Assembly (NCBI GenBank): GCA_016882265.1
Contig: VGVB01000028.1
Coordinates: 1-35,976, forward strand
Source: Gammaproteobacteria bacterium
Lineage (GTDB): Bacteria; Pseudomonadota; Gammaproteobacteria; Steroidobacterales; Steroidobacteraceae
Direction of reading: 5' to 3'
Length of the DNA: 35,976 bases
Positions within the stretch are counted from its first letter, which is position 1. Every line of letters begins with the position of its first letter. The translations under genes were made by a program, and so were the position numbers. Positions 29,930 to 35,976 of this stretch are shown one piece after another. Under the pieces are notes generated by a model that did no database searches, was not told the DNA's origin, and saw nothing but the letters and a program-made list of their open reading frames with translations.

Positions 29930-30360
29930 CCGTTTCCCCGAAAGTGCGCTGCGGACCGTTACTATGACCCAGCGGCGCGTCGCGCGCCCGACAGAAACAT
30001 CAGCGCCGTGAGCGGTCGCTTCCTCACGGAGATCCGCCGATGGGGTCCGCGGCCGGGAGAACGAGAGATCAGATGCCGTTCGCCGCGCGGCCGGTTTGAC
30101 CCGCACGCCGCTCGTGATGCCGAGCTGTGTTGCCGCGGGCAGTAGCTCGTGTTCCAGCGGAGATGGCCGCCAGTCGGTGAGCTGCAGACAGGCAGCGAAG
30201 GGATCTGCCGGGTCGTTGATCTCGGCGGCCGAACGAGAAGCGCCGGGTTTCGCCGCATGCCGGGCTCGTACACGACCACTGCACGCCCGCGCGATGTCGC
30301 GGGTCGGCAGGCCGATCTGGCCTGGCTGAGTCCGGCGCTGCCGGCCGGGCCGCGCAGCTC
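29930..30360. other. Stretch with no recognised gene
   Basis: The 431 bp between the permease start and the second acyl-CoA dehydrogenase end hold several open frames on both strands, none with a recognisable family or good start. One plus-strand frame (30149-30360 and beyond) reads VFQRRWPPVGELQTGSEG and later DVAGRQADLAWLSPALPAG, and it could be a decayed protein end. No strong promoter for the permease is obvious; the sequence before its ATG, CGGGGAAACGG, may serve as a weak ribosome binding site. Confidence 0.4.
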
Positions 30361-31521
30361 TTACCGCCGCTGGTCGAAACGCCGTCCGACGATCGACGCA
30401 GCGATATTGACCTTCTGCAGGTCGATCGTTCCGCCGCCAATGCTCCAGCCCCAGGCGTCGCGGAGCCGGCGCTCCACAGAGTATTCACGCGAATACCCGT
30501 AGCCACCCATGAGCTGAACAGCGTGGCCGCAGACCAGACACGCGGACTCGTTCGCAAAGCACTTGGCAATGGAGGATTCGAGCAGTGAAGGCAGTCCTCG
30601 GTCGGAGTTCGCCGCGGCACGCCAGATCAGGAGCCGGGCGGCATCCACCCGCATGCGCATCTCGGCCAGCCTGAGCTGGACCGCCTGGAATTCAATGACC
30701 GGCTTGCCAAACTGGTGCCGCTCCTGGACGTAGTCGACCACGACTTCGAGTGCGCCGGCGGCCTGCGCCAGCGCCATGGTCGCGTTGCCGCAGCGCTCGA
30801 GATCGAAAGCCTCCATCAGCTTCTTGAACCCGCCGGCGGGCACGATGATGTGGTCGGCGGGAACCGCGCAGTCCTCGAGATAGAGATCCGAGGAAGGCAC
30901 GCCGCGGAATCCCATCAGTTGTTCCCGCTGGCCGAAGGTGAGGCCGGGTGTACCCCGCTCCACATACACCGCACCAATTCCCTTCGAACCGGGCTCGTCC
31001 GTCAACCGGCAGTAAACGACGTAGCCGTCCGCGTGCCCGCCTCCGGAACACCATCGCTTGGTACCGTTCAGCACGACCGTATCGCCTTCGATTCGGCCGC
31101 GCGTGGTCAGGTCGGTCAGCGCGGAGCCAGCGTTGGGCTCGGACATCGAAACGGCCACGACCTTCTCGCCGCGGCAAACGGCCGGAATGACCCGCTGCCG
31201 AAGCGACTCACTTCCGTAGTGCTCGATGACCCGCACCGGCCCGACCGAGGACTCGAATACGGGGAAGGCGATCGCGCTCGACACCCTGGCCAGCTGCTCG
31301 AGAACAATGAGCGCCTCGAGATTGCCGAGGCCGAGGCCGCCATAGCGCTCCGCCACGTTGACCCCCAGGAGCCCCATCCCGGCGAACTCGCGCAGCAGTT
31401 CGCGCGATGGAGGTTCATCGTTTCTCTCGCAGTGCTCGGCGAGCGGTAGCAACCGTTCCTGCGCGTAGTCACGCGCGGATTGTCGCAGTGCCTGTTGTTC
31501 CTCGGTCAGGTTGAAGTCCAT
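30361..31521 (-). CDS. Acyl-CoA dehydrogenase (isovaleryl/long-chain-type active site)
   Basis: This 386-residue FAD enzyme has SMSEPNAGSALTDLTTRG, NGTKRWCSGG, ERHQFGKPVIEFQAVQLRL and YGYSREYSVERRLRDAWG. The C-terminal position where most family members have the catalytic glutamate reads SIGGGTIDLQ. But E242 in FDLERCGNATMALAQ falls exactly at the isovaleryl-CoA/long-chain dehydrogenase glutamate position (LERL). It is about 30% identical by eye to the operon copy at 16487-17623 and belongs to a different subfamily. It starts MDFNLTEEQQALRQSARDYA, directly after the decayed fgd on the same strand. Confidence 0.88.
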   Translation of the reverse strand: MDFNLTEEQQALRQSARDYAQERLLPLAEHCERNDEPPSRELLREFAGMGLLGVNVAERYGGLGLGNLEALIVLEQLARVSSAIAFPVFESSVGPVRVIEHYGSESLRQRVIPAVCRGEKVVAVSMSEPNAGSALTDLTTRGRIEGDTVVLNGTKRWCSGGGHADGYVVYCRLTDEPGSKGIGAVYVERGTPGLTFGQREQLMGFRGVPSSDLYLEDCAVPADHIIVPAGGFKKLMEAFDLERCGNATMALAQAAGALEVVVDYVQERHQFGKPVIEFQAVQLRLAEMRMRVDAARLLIWRAAANSDRGLPSLLESSIAKCFANESACLVCGHAVQLMGGYGYSREYSVERRLRDAWGWSIGGGTIDLQKVNIAASIVGRRFDQRR

Positions 31522-31559
31522 GGAATGCTCCGTTCGGTATTCGGTGACCTGAACAGTAA

Positions 31560-32030
31560 GCCGGATTCCCTGCGCAGTCTCGGCAGCACCGGTTCAGCTA
31601 TAGGGGGCCGAACCGGGCCTGGTGCATGGAACACGAGGTGGTTGCAACCTGGTTCCACGTTCGGCAGCTGGTCGGCGAGGCGCTCCATCTCCAGCGGATC
31701 CTCGACGGCTGTCCTGCAGGGCGCGGTGCCGGTCAACGTCAAGAGACACTTTCATTACGACTATCCGAACGCCGGCGTGAGCACGCTGGTGCCGTGCAGC
31801 AGCGCCGGGGGTTCTCGCGCCCAGAGCACCCGGACAGGCCAGCGAAGACGGCGCCTGCCCGCCGATGTGGTGCCAACGTTGGAAAAGGTCGCTGATGAAC
31901 GCCGAATCGAACCCCCGGGTACCGCGAATTGCGACAGCTCGCCTGGTCCGAATTGTCTTGCCGCCGCCTTGTAGCCGCGTTTCAGCAAGTTGGCTCTCCG
32001 TGCAGAAGGGGCGGCGCTGACTTCGCTCAC
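31560..32030 (-). pseudogene. fgd: Decayed F420-dependent glucose-6-phosphate dehydrogenase
   Basis: Scattered pieces, in order but in changing frames, match FGD (LLM class, about 335 residues). From the start (ATG overlapping the cofGH stop): RGYKAAARQFGPGELSQFAV (FGD: [20 protein letters not shown]); then GFDSAFISDLFQRWHHIGGQ and APSSL; GTSVLTPAF; VMKVSLDVDRHRAL; VEDPLEMERLADQLP; NHLVFHAPGP and LPRLRRE. The stretch between GTSVLTPAF and MKVSLD, roughly 160 residues that form much of the barrel, is deleted, and frames shift at least three times. The enzyme reduces F420 with glucose-6-phosphate in actinobacteria. Here it is clearly broken. FGD comparison motifs are from memory. Confidence 0.8.
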
Positions 32031-34459
32031 GATGCCACAACAGCCTGCTCCGGCGCGACGCGGGGGCGCGGACGCTCGTCACGAGCCACACCTGCGGCGC
32101 ACAGGGCCGTTCCGGCCAGTTGTCCGTAGAGTGTCGTCCGCTGCCGTACCGGGCGACCGATCCGGTGCGCGAGGGCCTCGATTTCCCGCGGTCCAAGCAG
32201 CTGTCCGTTCACGCCGCCTGCGGAACGGGTGATGGACTCGTTCATTAGCGTTCCGCCGAGGTCGTTCGCCCCCGCATCCAGGCACAACAACGCAGCCTCT
32301 GTACCCATCTTGACCCACGACGTCTGAACGTTGGGCACCAGCGGATGCAGAGACAGCCGCGCGATCGCGTGCATGAGGACCGCTTCGCTCAGCGTCGGCC
32401 CGGGACGCGCCCGGCCCCGGCGCCACAGGGGTGCTTCCATGTGCACAAACGGCAGTGGCACGAACTCCGTAAATCCTCCCGTTTCCGCCTGCAGCTTGCG
32501 GATCCGCAGGAGATGCCGCGCCCAGTGCCGGGGCTGATCGACGTGTCCGAACATGATCGTCGCCGTCGACCTGAGCCCCACGCCGTGCGCGATCCGCATC
32601 ACCTCGAGCCACTCCTCGCTGAGAAGCTTGTCAGGGCAAATGATCGCGCGCACTTCATCATCCAGGATTTCCGCTGCGGTGCCTGGTAAGGTCGACAAGC
32701 CACTCCGCCGGAGCCGAGCCAGGTAGGTCTCGAGGCTCAAACCGAGCGTCCTGGCACCGTGGCGGATTTCAAGCGGCGAAAACGCATGCACATGCATGCC
32801 GGGCACGGCGGCCTTCACTGCGGCCACGATGTTCAGATAGGTATCACCGGTATAAGTCGGGTGAATGCCGCCTTGCAGGCACACCTCGGTAGCGCCGAAT
32901 TCTGCCGCCTCTACCGTACGTCGCGCCACCTCCTCGAGGTCGAGGTCGTAGGCCGGGCCGCGCAGGCCACGCGAACTGTGGCCCTTGGAAAACGCACAGA
33001 AGCCGCAACGGTGAACGCAGATATTGGTGTAGTTGATATTCCGGTTAACAACATACGTGACCCCATCACCGACGCTCGACCGGCGGACCTGATCGGCGGC
33101 CTCGAACACCGCAAGCCGATCGTCGCCTTGGCAGGCGAACAGCATCGCAATGCCGGCCTCGTCCGGCTCCCGGCCGTCCTGCACCGCGCTGAGCAGCGTT
33201 GTCACCGTGTTCCGGGCGGCGGCGACCCGGCGCGCCGGCCCGCTCCAGCGGGTTGCGGCCACCGGCAGTGCGGTAGCCGCGCCGGCGTACCAGTCATCCG
33301 TTCGTGCCAACCCCTGACCGTCGCTCTGGCGCAGAACCAGAGACGCAAGCCCGGCGTCGACCCAGCGGGCCGGAGCGAGGGTGTAAGGCGCTGCGAGCGC
33401 GAGGCGTTCGACGAGCCGCCTGCCGGCGGCCTCCGTCTGCCGCGCCAGATCATCCAGGTGCGGCCAGGGGGCCTCCGGATTGACGTGGTCGGTGGTTACG
33501 GGCGACACGCCGCCCCAGTCGTTGACACCGGCCCGGATCAGCGGCTCAAGATCGTCAGCACGCAGATTGGGCGGGGCCTGCACAGTCAGACGGGTGCCGA
33601 ACAACAGCCGCGCGACGGCGATGGTCCAGAGGTGCTCTTCCAGCGCCGGTTCCGGGGCGTGGGCCATTTGCGTGCCAGGCTTGGCGCGGAAGTTCTGGAT
33701 GATCAGTTCCTGCAGGTGCCCATACTCGTCGTGAAGTTCACGCAGACATAGCAATGCCGAGATCCGTTCATGGCGGGTCTCGCCGATTCCGATCAGGAGG
33801 CCGCTCGTAAACGGGATCGCGAGCTCGCCGGCGAGACGCAGCGTCTCGAGTCGGCGGGCCGGCCATTTGTCCGGCGAGCCGAAATGCGGCCCGCCGCGCT
33901 GTGAGAGCCGTTCGGACACTGTTTCAAGCATGATGCCCATCGAGGCAGCCACCGGTCTCAGGCGCTCGAGCTGCGCTCGGTCCATGACGCCGGGGTTCAG
34001 GTGAGGTAACAGTCCGGTCTCTCTGAGGACGAGCCCCGCCGTCTGTTCCAGGTATTCCAGCGTCGACCCCAGCCCCCGGCTCCCGAGCGCTTGCCTGGCC
34101 GCCGCGTAGCGCCTCTCCGGCTGATCTCCCAGCGTGAACAGAGCTTCCTTGCAGCCCGCCTGCCGGCCGGCTCGCGCTAGGTCCAGGACCGCCGCCGGTG
34201 ACAGGTAGGGACTCGCCACGCGGCGCGGCGCCTTGGCGAACGTGCAGTAATGACAGACGTTCCGACACAATTCGGTCAGCGGGATAAAGACCTTGCGTGA
34301 GTAGCTGACGTTCCGGCCGAACCCTGCCAGCGTCAGGTTCTCGGCGGCCCGCATGAGCGGCTCAAGCGGAGCGTCGGCGAGGCAAAATGCTGCCGCCCGG
34401 TCCGGCGCGCAACCGCCGGCCGCCTTGTCGATCAGCCGGTCCGTCTCTCGGTCAACCAT
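32027..34459 (-). CDS. fbiC: FO synthase, fused CofG-CofH (FbiC)
   Basis: The 810-residue bifunctional radical-SAM enzyme makes FO (7,8-didemethyl-8-hydroxy-5-deazariboflavin), the chromophore of coenzyme F420, from a ribityl-diaminouracil and tyrosine. The CofG half has the CxxxCxxC cluster at C65, C69 and C72 (ELCRNVCHYCTF), plus EALFTLGDQPE and NDWGGVSPVT. The CofH half has C481, C485 and C488 (NICVHRCGFCAF), then CLQGGIHPTYTGDTYL, TIMFGHVD and NDLGGTLMNESITRSAG. The length is normal for actinobacterial-type FbiC. The start overlaps cofC by 28 bp. CofD and CofE, needed to finish F420, are not in the window. Confidence 0.95.
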   Translation of the reverse strand: MVDRETDRLIDKAAGGCAPDRAAAFCLADAPLEPLMRAAENLTLAGFGRNVSYSRKVFIPLTELCRNVCHYCTFAKAPRRVASPYLSPAAVLDLARAGRQAGCKEALFTLGDQPERRYAAARQALGSRGLGSTLEYLEQTAGLVLRETGLLPHLNPGVMDRAQLERLRPVAASMGIMLETVSERLSQRGGPHFGSPDKWPARRLETLRLAGELAIPFTSGLLIGIGETRHERISALLCLRELHDEYGHLQELIIQNFRAKPGTQMAHAPEPALEEHLWTIAVARLLFGTRLTVQAPPNLRADDLEPLIRAGVNDWGGVSPVTTDHVNPEAPWPHLDDLARQTEAAGRRLVERLALAAPYTLAPARWVDAGLASLVLRQSDGQGLARTDDWYAGAATALPVAATRWSGPARRVAAARNTVTTLLSAVQDGREPDEAGIAMLFACQGDDRLAVFEAADQVRRSSVGDGVTYVVNRNINYTNICVHRCGFCAFSKGHSSRGLRGPAYDLDLEEVARRTVEAAEFGATEVCLQGGIHPTYTGDTYLNIVAAVKAAVPGMHVHAFSPLEIRHGARTLGLSLETYLARLRRSGLSTLPGTAAEILDDEVRAIICPDKLLSEEWLEVMRIAHGVGLRSTATIMFGHVDQPRHWARHLLRIRKLQAETGGFTEFVPLPFVHMEAPLWRRGRARPGPTLSEAVLMHAIARLSLHPLVPNVQTSWVKMGTEAALLCLDAGANDLGGTLMNESITRSAGGVNGQLLGPREIEALAHRIGRPVRQRTTLYGQLAGTALCAAGVARDERPRPRVAPEQAVVAS

Positions 34460-35085
34460 GGCTTCTCATTGCCGCGTTCGGGCGGCCGTCGGGACCAGCT
34501 CCGCAAGTGGTCGTCCAGTCGAATCAGGTCGTCCGCCGAGTCGACATCGAACTGCAGCCCACCGGATTCAATTATCTCGACTGGCAGGCCCAGCCGCATC
34601 GCCTCCGCTACGTGTCGCTCGCGGCTGGCTGGACCGAACTGGAAACGAAACCCCGTTGCCGGCATCACATACAGTCCGTTGGTGCCCGTGCCCTCCTCAT
34701 CCGCGGCGAGTGCGAACCCGGCCCGCTGCCCGCGCTCCACCAGTGCGTCGATGTCGGCGACCGTCAGAAGCGGCAGGTCGGCTGGCAGAATCACCAGTCC
34801 GCTTGCGCCCCTCGCGACCGCGATGCGCTGCGCATCATGCAGGGCCGCGTTAAGGCCGCCTCCGGCGTCGCCGAGGACCTCGAACTGCAGCGGCACGTCG
34901 TCTCGCTCCGGGCTGACGACCGCGATCCGGTCGATGACCGCGGCAACGCTGAGACGCTCGAGCACGTGTCCGAGCATCGTTCGCACGAGCGACAGGCGCG
35001 CCTCCGCACCGAGGCGGCCGGCGAGACGGCTCTTGCATTTCTCGCGTCCCTTGATCGGGACCAGGGCCCAGCATGGGTTGGTCAT
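34432..35085 (-). CDS. cofC: CofC/FbiD: phospholactate or PEP guanylyltransferase
   Basis: The protein has 217 residues with a nucleotidyltransferase fold that makes the guanylated three-carbon precursor (lactyl- or enolpyruvyl-2-diphospho-5'-guanosine) added to FO. ALVPIKGREKCKSRLAGRLG is the GTP-binding start, and VILPADLPLLTVADIDALV carries the metal-binding Asp motif (PADLPL). GTNGLYVMP and FQFGPASRERHVAEA follow, as in CofC. It precedes and overlaps the FO synthase gene. The exact three-carbon substrate (phosphoenolpyruvate in actinobacteria, 2-phospholactate in methanogens) cannot be told from sequence here. Confidence 0.92.
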   Translation of the reverse strand: MTNPCWALVPIKGREKCKSRLAGRLGAEARLSLVRTMLGHVLERLSVAAVIDRIAVVSPERDDVPLQFEVLGDAGGGLNAALHDAQRIAVARGASGLVILPADLPLLTVADIDALVERGQRAGFALAADEEGTGTNGLYVMPATGFRFQFGPASRERHVAEAMRLGLPVEIIESGGLQFDVDSADDLIRLDDHLRSWSRRPPERGNEKPWLTERRTG

Positions 35086-35158
35086 GGACGTCCAGTGGGA
35101 GCCGGCCGCGGGTGGTCGGGCGGAGCAGGTTTAAGCACGATCGCGATTCCGGCCGGTT

Positions 35159-35647
35159 CTATGACGGGGCGGTCAACGCCGCCCCCGGAATCGGGTTGAA
35201 ATAGTGGATTGTCACCGCCCGCCTGGCGATCTTCCATACCCTGTCCCGTCGCTCGAAGTCATCGGTGTAGGTGGCACTGATCATCTGCACGACATGGTCC
35301 TGGGTCGCACCCATGCAATCCACGTTGCAGATCCCCCGTGCGCGGTCCCGATCGCGGAACGTCAGCCGCAGATTCGAAGTCAGGTGATGCGTCTCACGCC
35401 AGACCGGGTACAGCACTTCTTCAACGGCCTGCCTGATGCCAGCATGGCCATGGAACGTGCCGAACGGCGGGCCGATCTCCCACACTGCATCCGGGTGCCA
35501 GATGCTGATGAAACGCTCCCAGTTCCGGGTGTCAAAGCCGAGACAGTAGTCGGTAACGAGATCGCGTAGCGCGGCACGGCTCTCGAGTTCATCGACACGC
35601 TGTATCAGCGCGTCCATCTGTGCCTGCAAGTAGTCACTTCCGGTCAT
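35159..35647 (-). CDS. SnoaL-like (NTF2-fold) protein
   Basis: This 162-residue protein has the pattern LRDLVTDYCLGFDTRNWERF, SIWHPDAVWEIGPPFG, FHGHAGIRQAVEEVLYPVWR, HHLTSNL and a final strand RAVTIHYFNPIPG. It is a SnoaL_4-type cone fold used for isomerase, hydratase, cyclase or dehydratase reactions on small ring compounds. The ATG at 35647 has AGGAGAGG upstream. It sits 73 bp before cofC on the same strand, so it may be the first gene of the F420 operon or a separate unit. The substrate is unknown. Different in sequence from the broken SnoaL-like cassette at 2476. Confidence 0.75.
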   Translation of the reverse strand: MTGSDYLQAQMDALIQRVDELESRAALRDLVTDYCLGFDTRNWERFISIWHPDAVWEIGPPFGTFHGHAGIRQAVEEVLYPVWRETHHLTSNLRLTFRDRDRARGICNVDCMGATQDHVVQMISATYTDDFERRDRVWKIARRAVTIHYFNPIPGAALTAPS

Positions 35648-35670
35648 GATTCCGGCCTCTCCTGGCCAAG

Positions 35671-35689
35671 GCGGCGTCTCAGACGCGCC
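35671..35689. terminator. Small hairpin between cytochrome remnant and SnoaL gene
   Basis: GCGTC, TCA, GACGC forms a short stem-loop, extended with one bulged base by GGC and GCC. It lies 24 bp after the cytochrome-like gene's stop, read leftward. No U-run follows. A weak terminator or operator is possible. Confidence 0.3.
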
Positions 35690-35712
35690 GCTACACAACG
35701 GGTCGTGGCGGG

Positions 35713-35852
35713 TCAGTTCCGCGGAGCACCTTGCTTGATCCAGCGTCGCACAACGTCAAGATCAGCGGTATCCAGCAACTGGCTCGGTGGCATCGGCAGG
35801 CCAGCTCCGTCCGCCTGTTCCTGGGTGCCAATCATCTTGAGGTACAGATAGC
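35713..35852 (-). pseudogene. C-terminal fragment of c-type-cytochrome-like protein
   Basis: About 46 codons in one frame, YLYLKMIGTQEQADGAGLPM, PPSQLLDTADLDVVRRWI and KQGAPRN, then stop. The pattern (S-xL-xxK-xxG, then G-xxMP, then D-xxxI/VxxWI-xxGA) is the C-terminal part of the planctomycete-type cytochrome c domain family; the heme CxxCH would be upstream. The frame meets the edge of the repeated element at 35853, so the gene was cut by it or continues past it in the genome. It faces the F420 locus in the same direction. Confidence 0.6.
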
Positions 35853-35976
35853 TTATTGAGCCTTGCATAAATGCCTGACAGTTTCACAATGGCAGTTCAG
35901 CCTGTTGCCAGAAGGCGCGGATCAGGCTCGGGCGGCGTTGCATGGAGCACAGCCGATTGCGCGCAGTGGTTTTGAG
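35853..35976 (+). mobile_element. Right copy of terminal repeated element, probable IS end (partial)
   Basis: The sequence matches 20-143 in reverse complement. Its edge, TTATTGAGCCTTGCATAAAT, lies inside the cytochrome-like gene. The same open frame as in the left copy (WQFSLLPEGADQARA) reads outward on the plus strand. Two inward-facing edges of the same element on both window ends suggest two genomic copies in opposite orientation, or an assembly that stopped at a multi-copy repeat. Confidence 0.6.

Noticed and set aside
29930..30106. 59-residue N-terminal extension of the permease
   Set aside because: Polar, Arg-rich sequence with no match to APC transporters; the first helix follows directly after the ATG at 29929.
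1..35976. CRISPR arrays, tRNA or rRNA genes
   Set aside because: No regularly spaced direct repeats, cloverleaf-like sequences or conserved rRNA segments were seen; the repeats present are isolated palindromes and attC sites.

Overview
The window is a GC-rich chromosomal segment from a Gram-negative bacterium. It is most likely an environmental proteobacterium, judging by the NnrS, PadBCD-like, FCD-type GntR and FitA/VapB families and by REP-like intergenic palindromes. It looks like a whole contig broken at copies of one repeated element: the same 124-bp sequence lies in opposite orientation at both ends (20-143 and 35853-35976), probably the end of an insertion sequence. No rRNA, tRNA or CRISPR was seen.

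Region 1 (about 144-3190) is the remnant of an integron cassette array, read left to right. One textbook attC site (464-589) and several decayed or partial ones separate small cassette genes: two unknown small membrane proteins, a brnT/brnA toxin-antitoxin pair with its own promoter and palindromic operator, and a larger membrane protein. Decayed pieces follow: a methyltransferase C-terminus and a SnoaL-like gene with an internal deletion. The integrase gene would lie beyond the left repeat.

Region 2 (3195-8450, minus strand) holds a three-subunit membrane molybdoenzyme resembling phenylacetyl-CoA:acceptor oxidoreductase (PadBCD), then a vapBC-type toxin-antitoxin pair with its own promoter and operator.

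Region 3 (8445-28507) is a catabolic divergon. From a 57-bp intergenic region (23436-23492), a 13-gene operon runs left with almost every junction overlapping. Its order is: 3-hydroxyacyl-CoA dehydrogenase/enoyl-CoA hydratase fusion, GntR regulator, thiolase-like enzyme, acyl-CoA ligase, methylmalonyl-CoA-epimerase-like protein, acyl-CoA dehydrogenase, B12 mutase small and large subunits, xanthine-dehydrogenase-type FAD, FeS and Mo subunits, family III CoA-transferase, NnrS. To the right run hyuA-hyuB (hydantoinase/oxoprolinase/carboxylase type) and a sphingosine-phosphate-lyase-like PLP enzyme; a convergent APC permease follows. The intergenic region carries paired GTATAC palindromes, the likely operator for the GntR regulator. 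The set suggests an inducible pathway for an unidentified acid whose CoA ester is oxidised, hydroxylated by a molybdenum enzyme and rearranged by a B12 mutase.

Region 4 (30361-35712, minus strand) looks less GC-biased by eye. It holds a SnoaL-like protein, cofC, a fused cofG-cofH (FbiC), a decayed F420-dependent glucose-6-phosphate dehydrogenase (fgd) overlapping the cofGH stop by 4 bp, and a second acyl-CoA dehydrogenase. It is therefore part of a coenzyme F420 synthesis-and-use locus whose reducing enzyme has been destroyed. A c-type-cytochrome-like C-terminus cut by the right-hand repeat closes the window.
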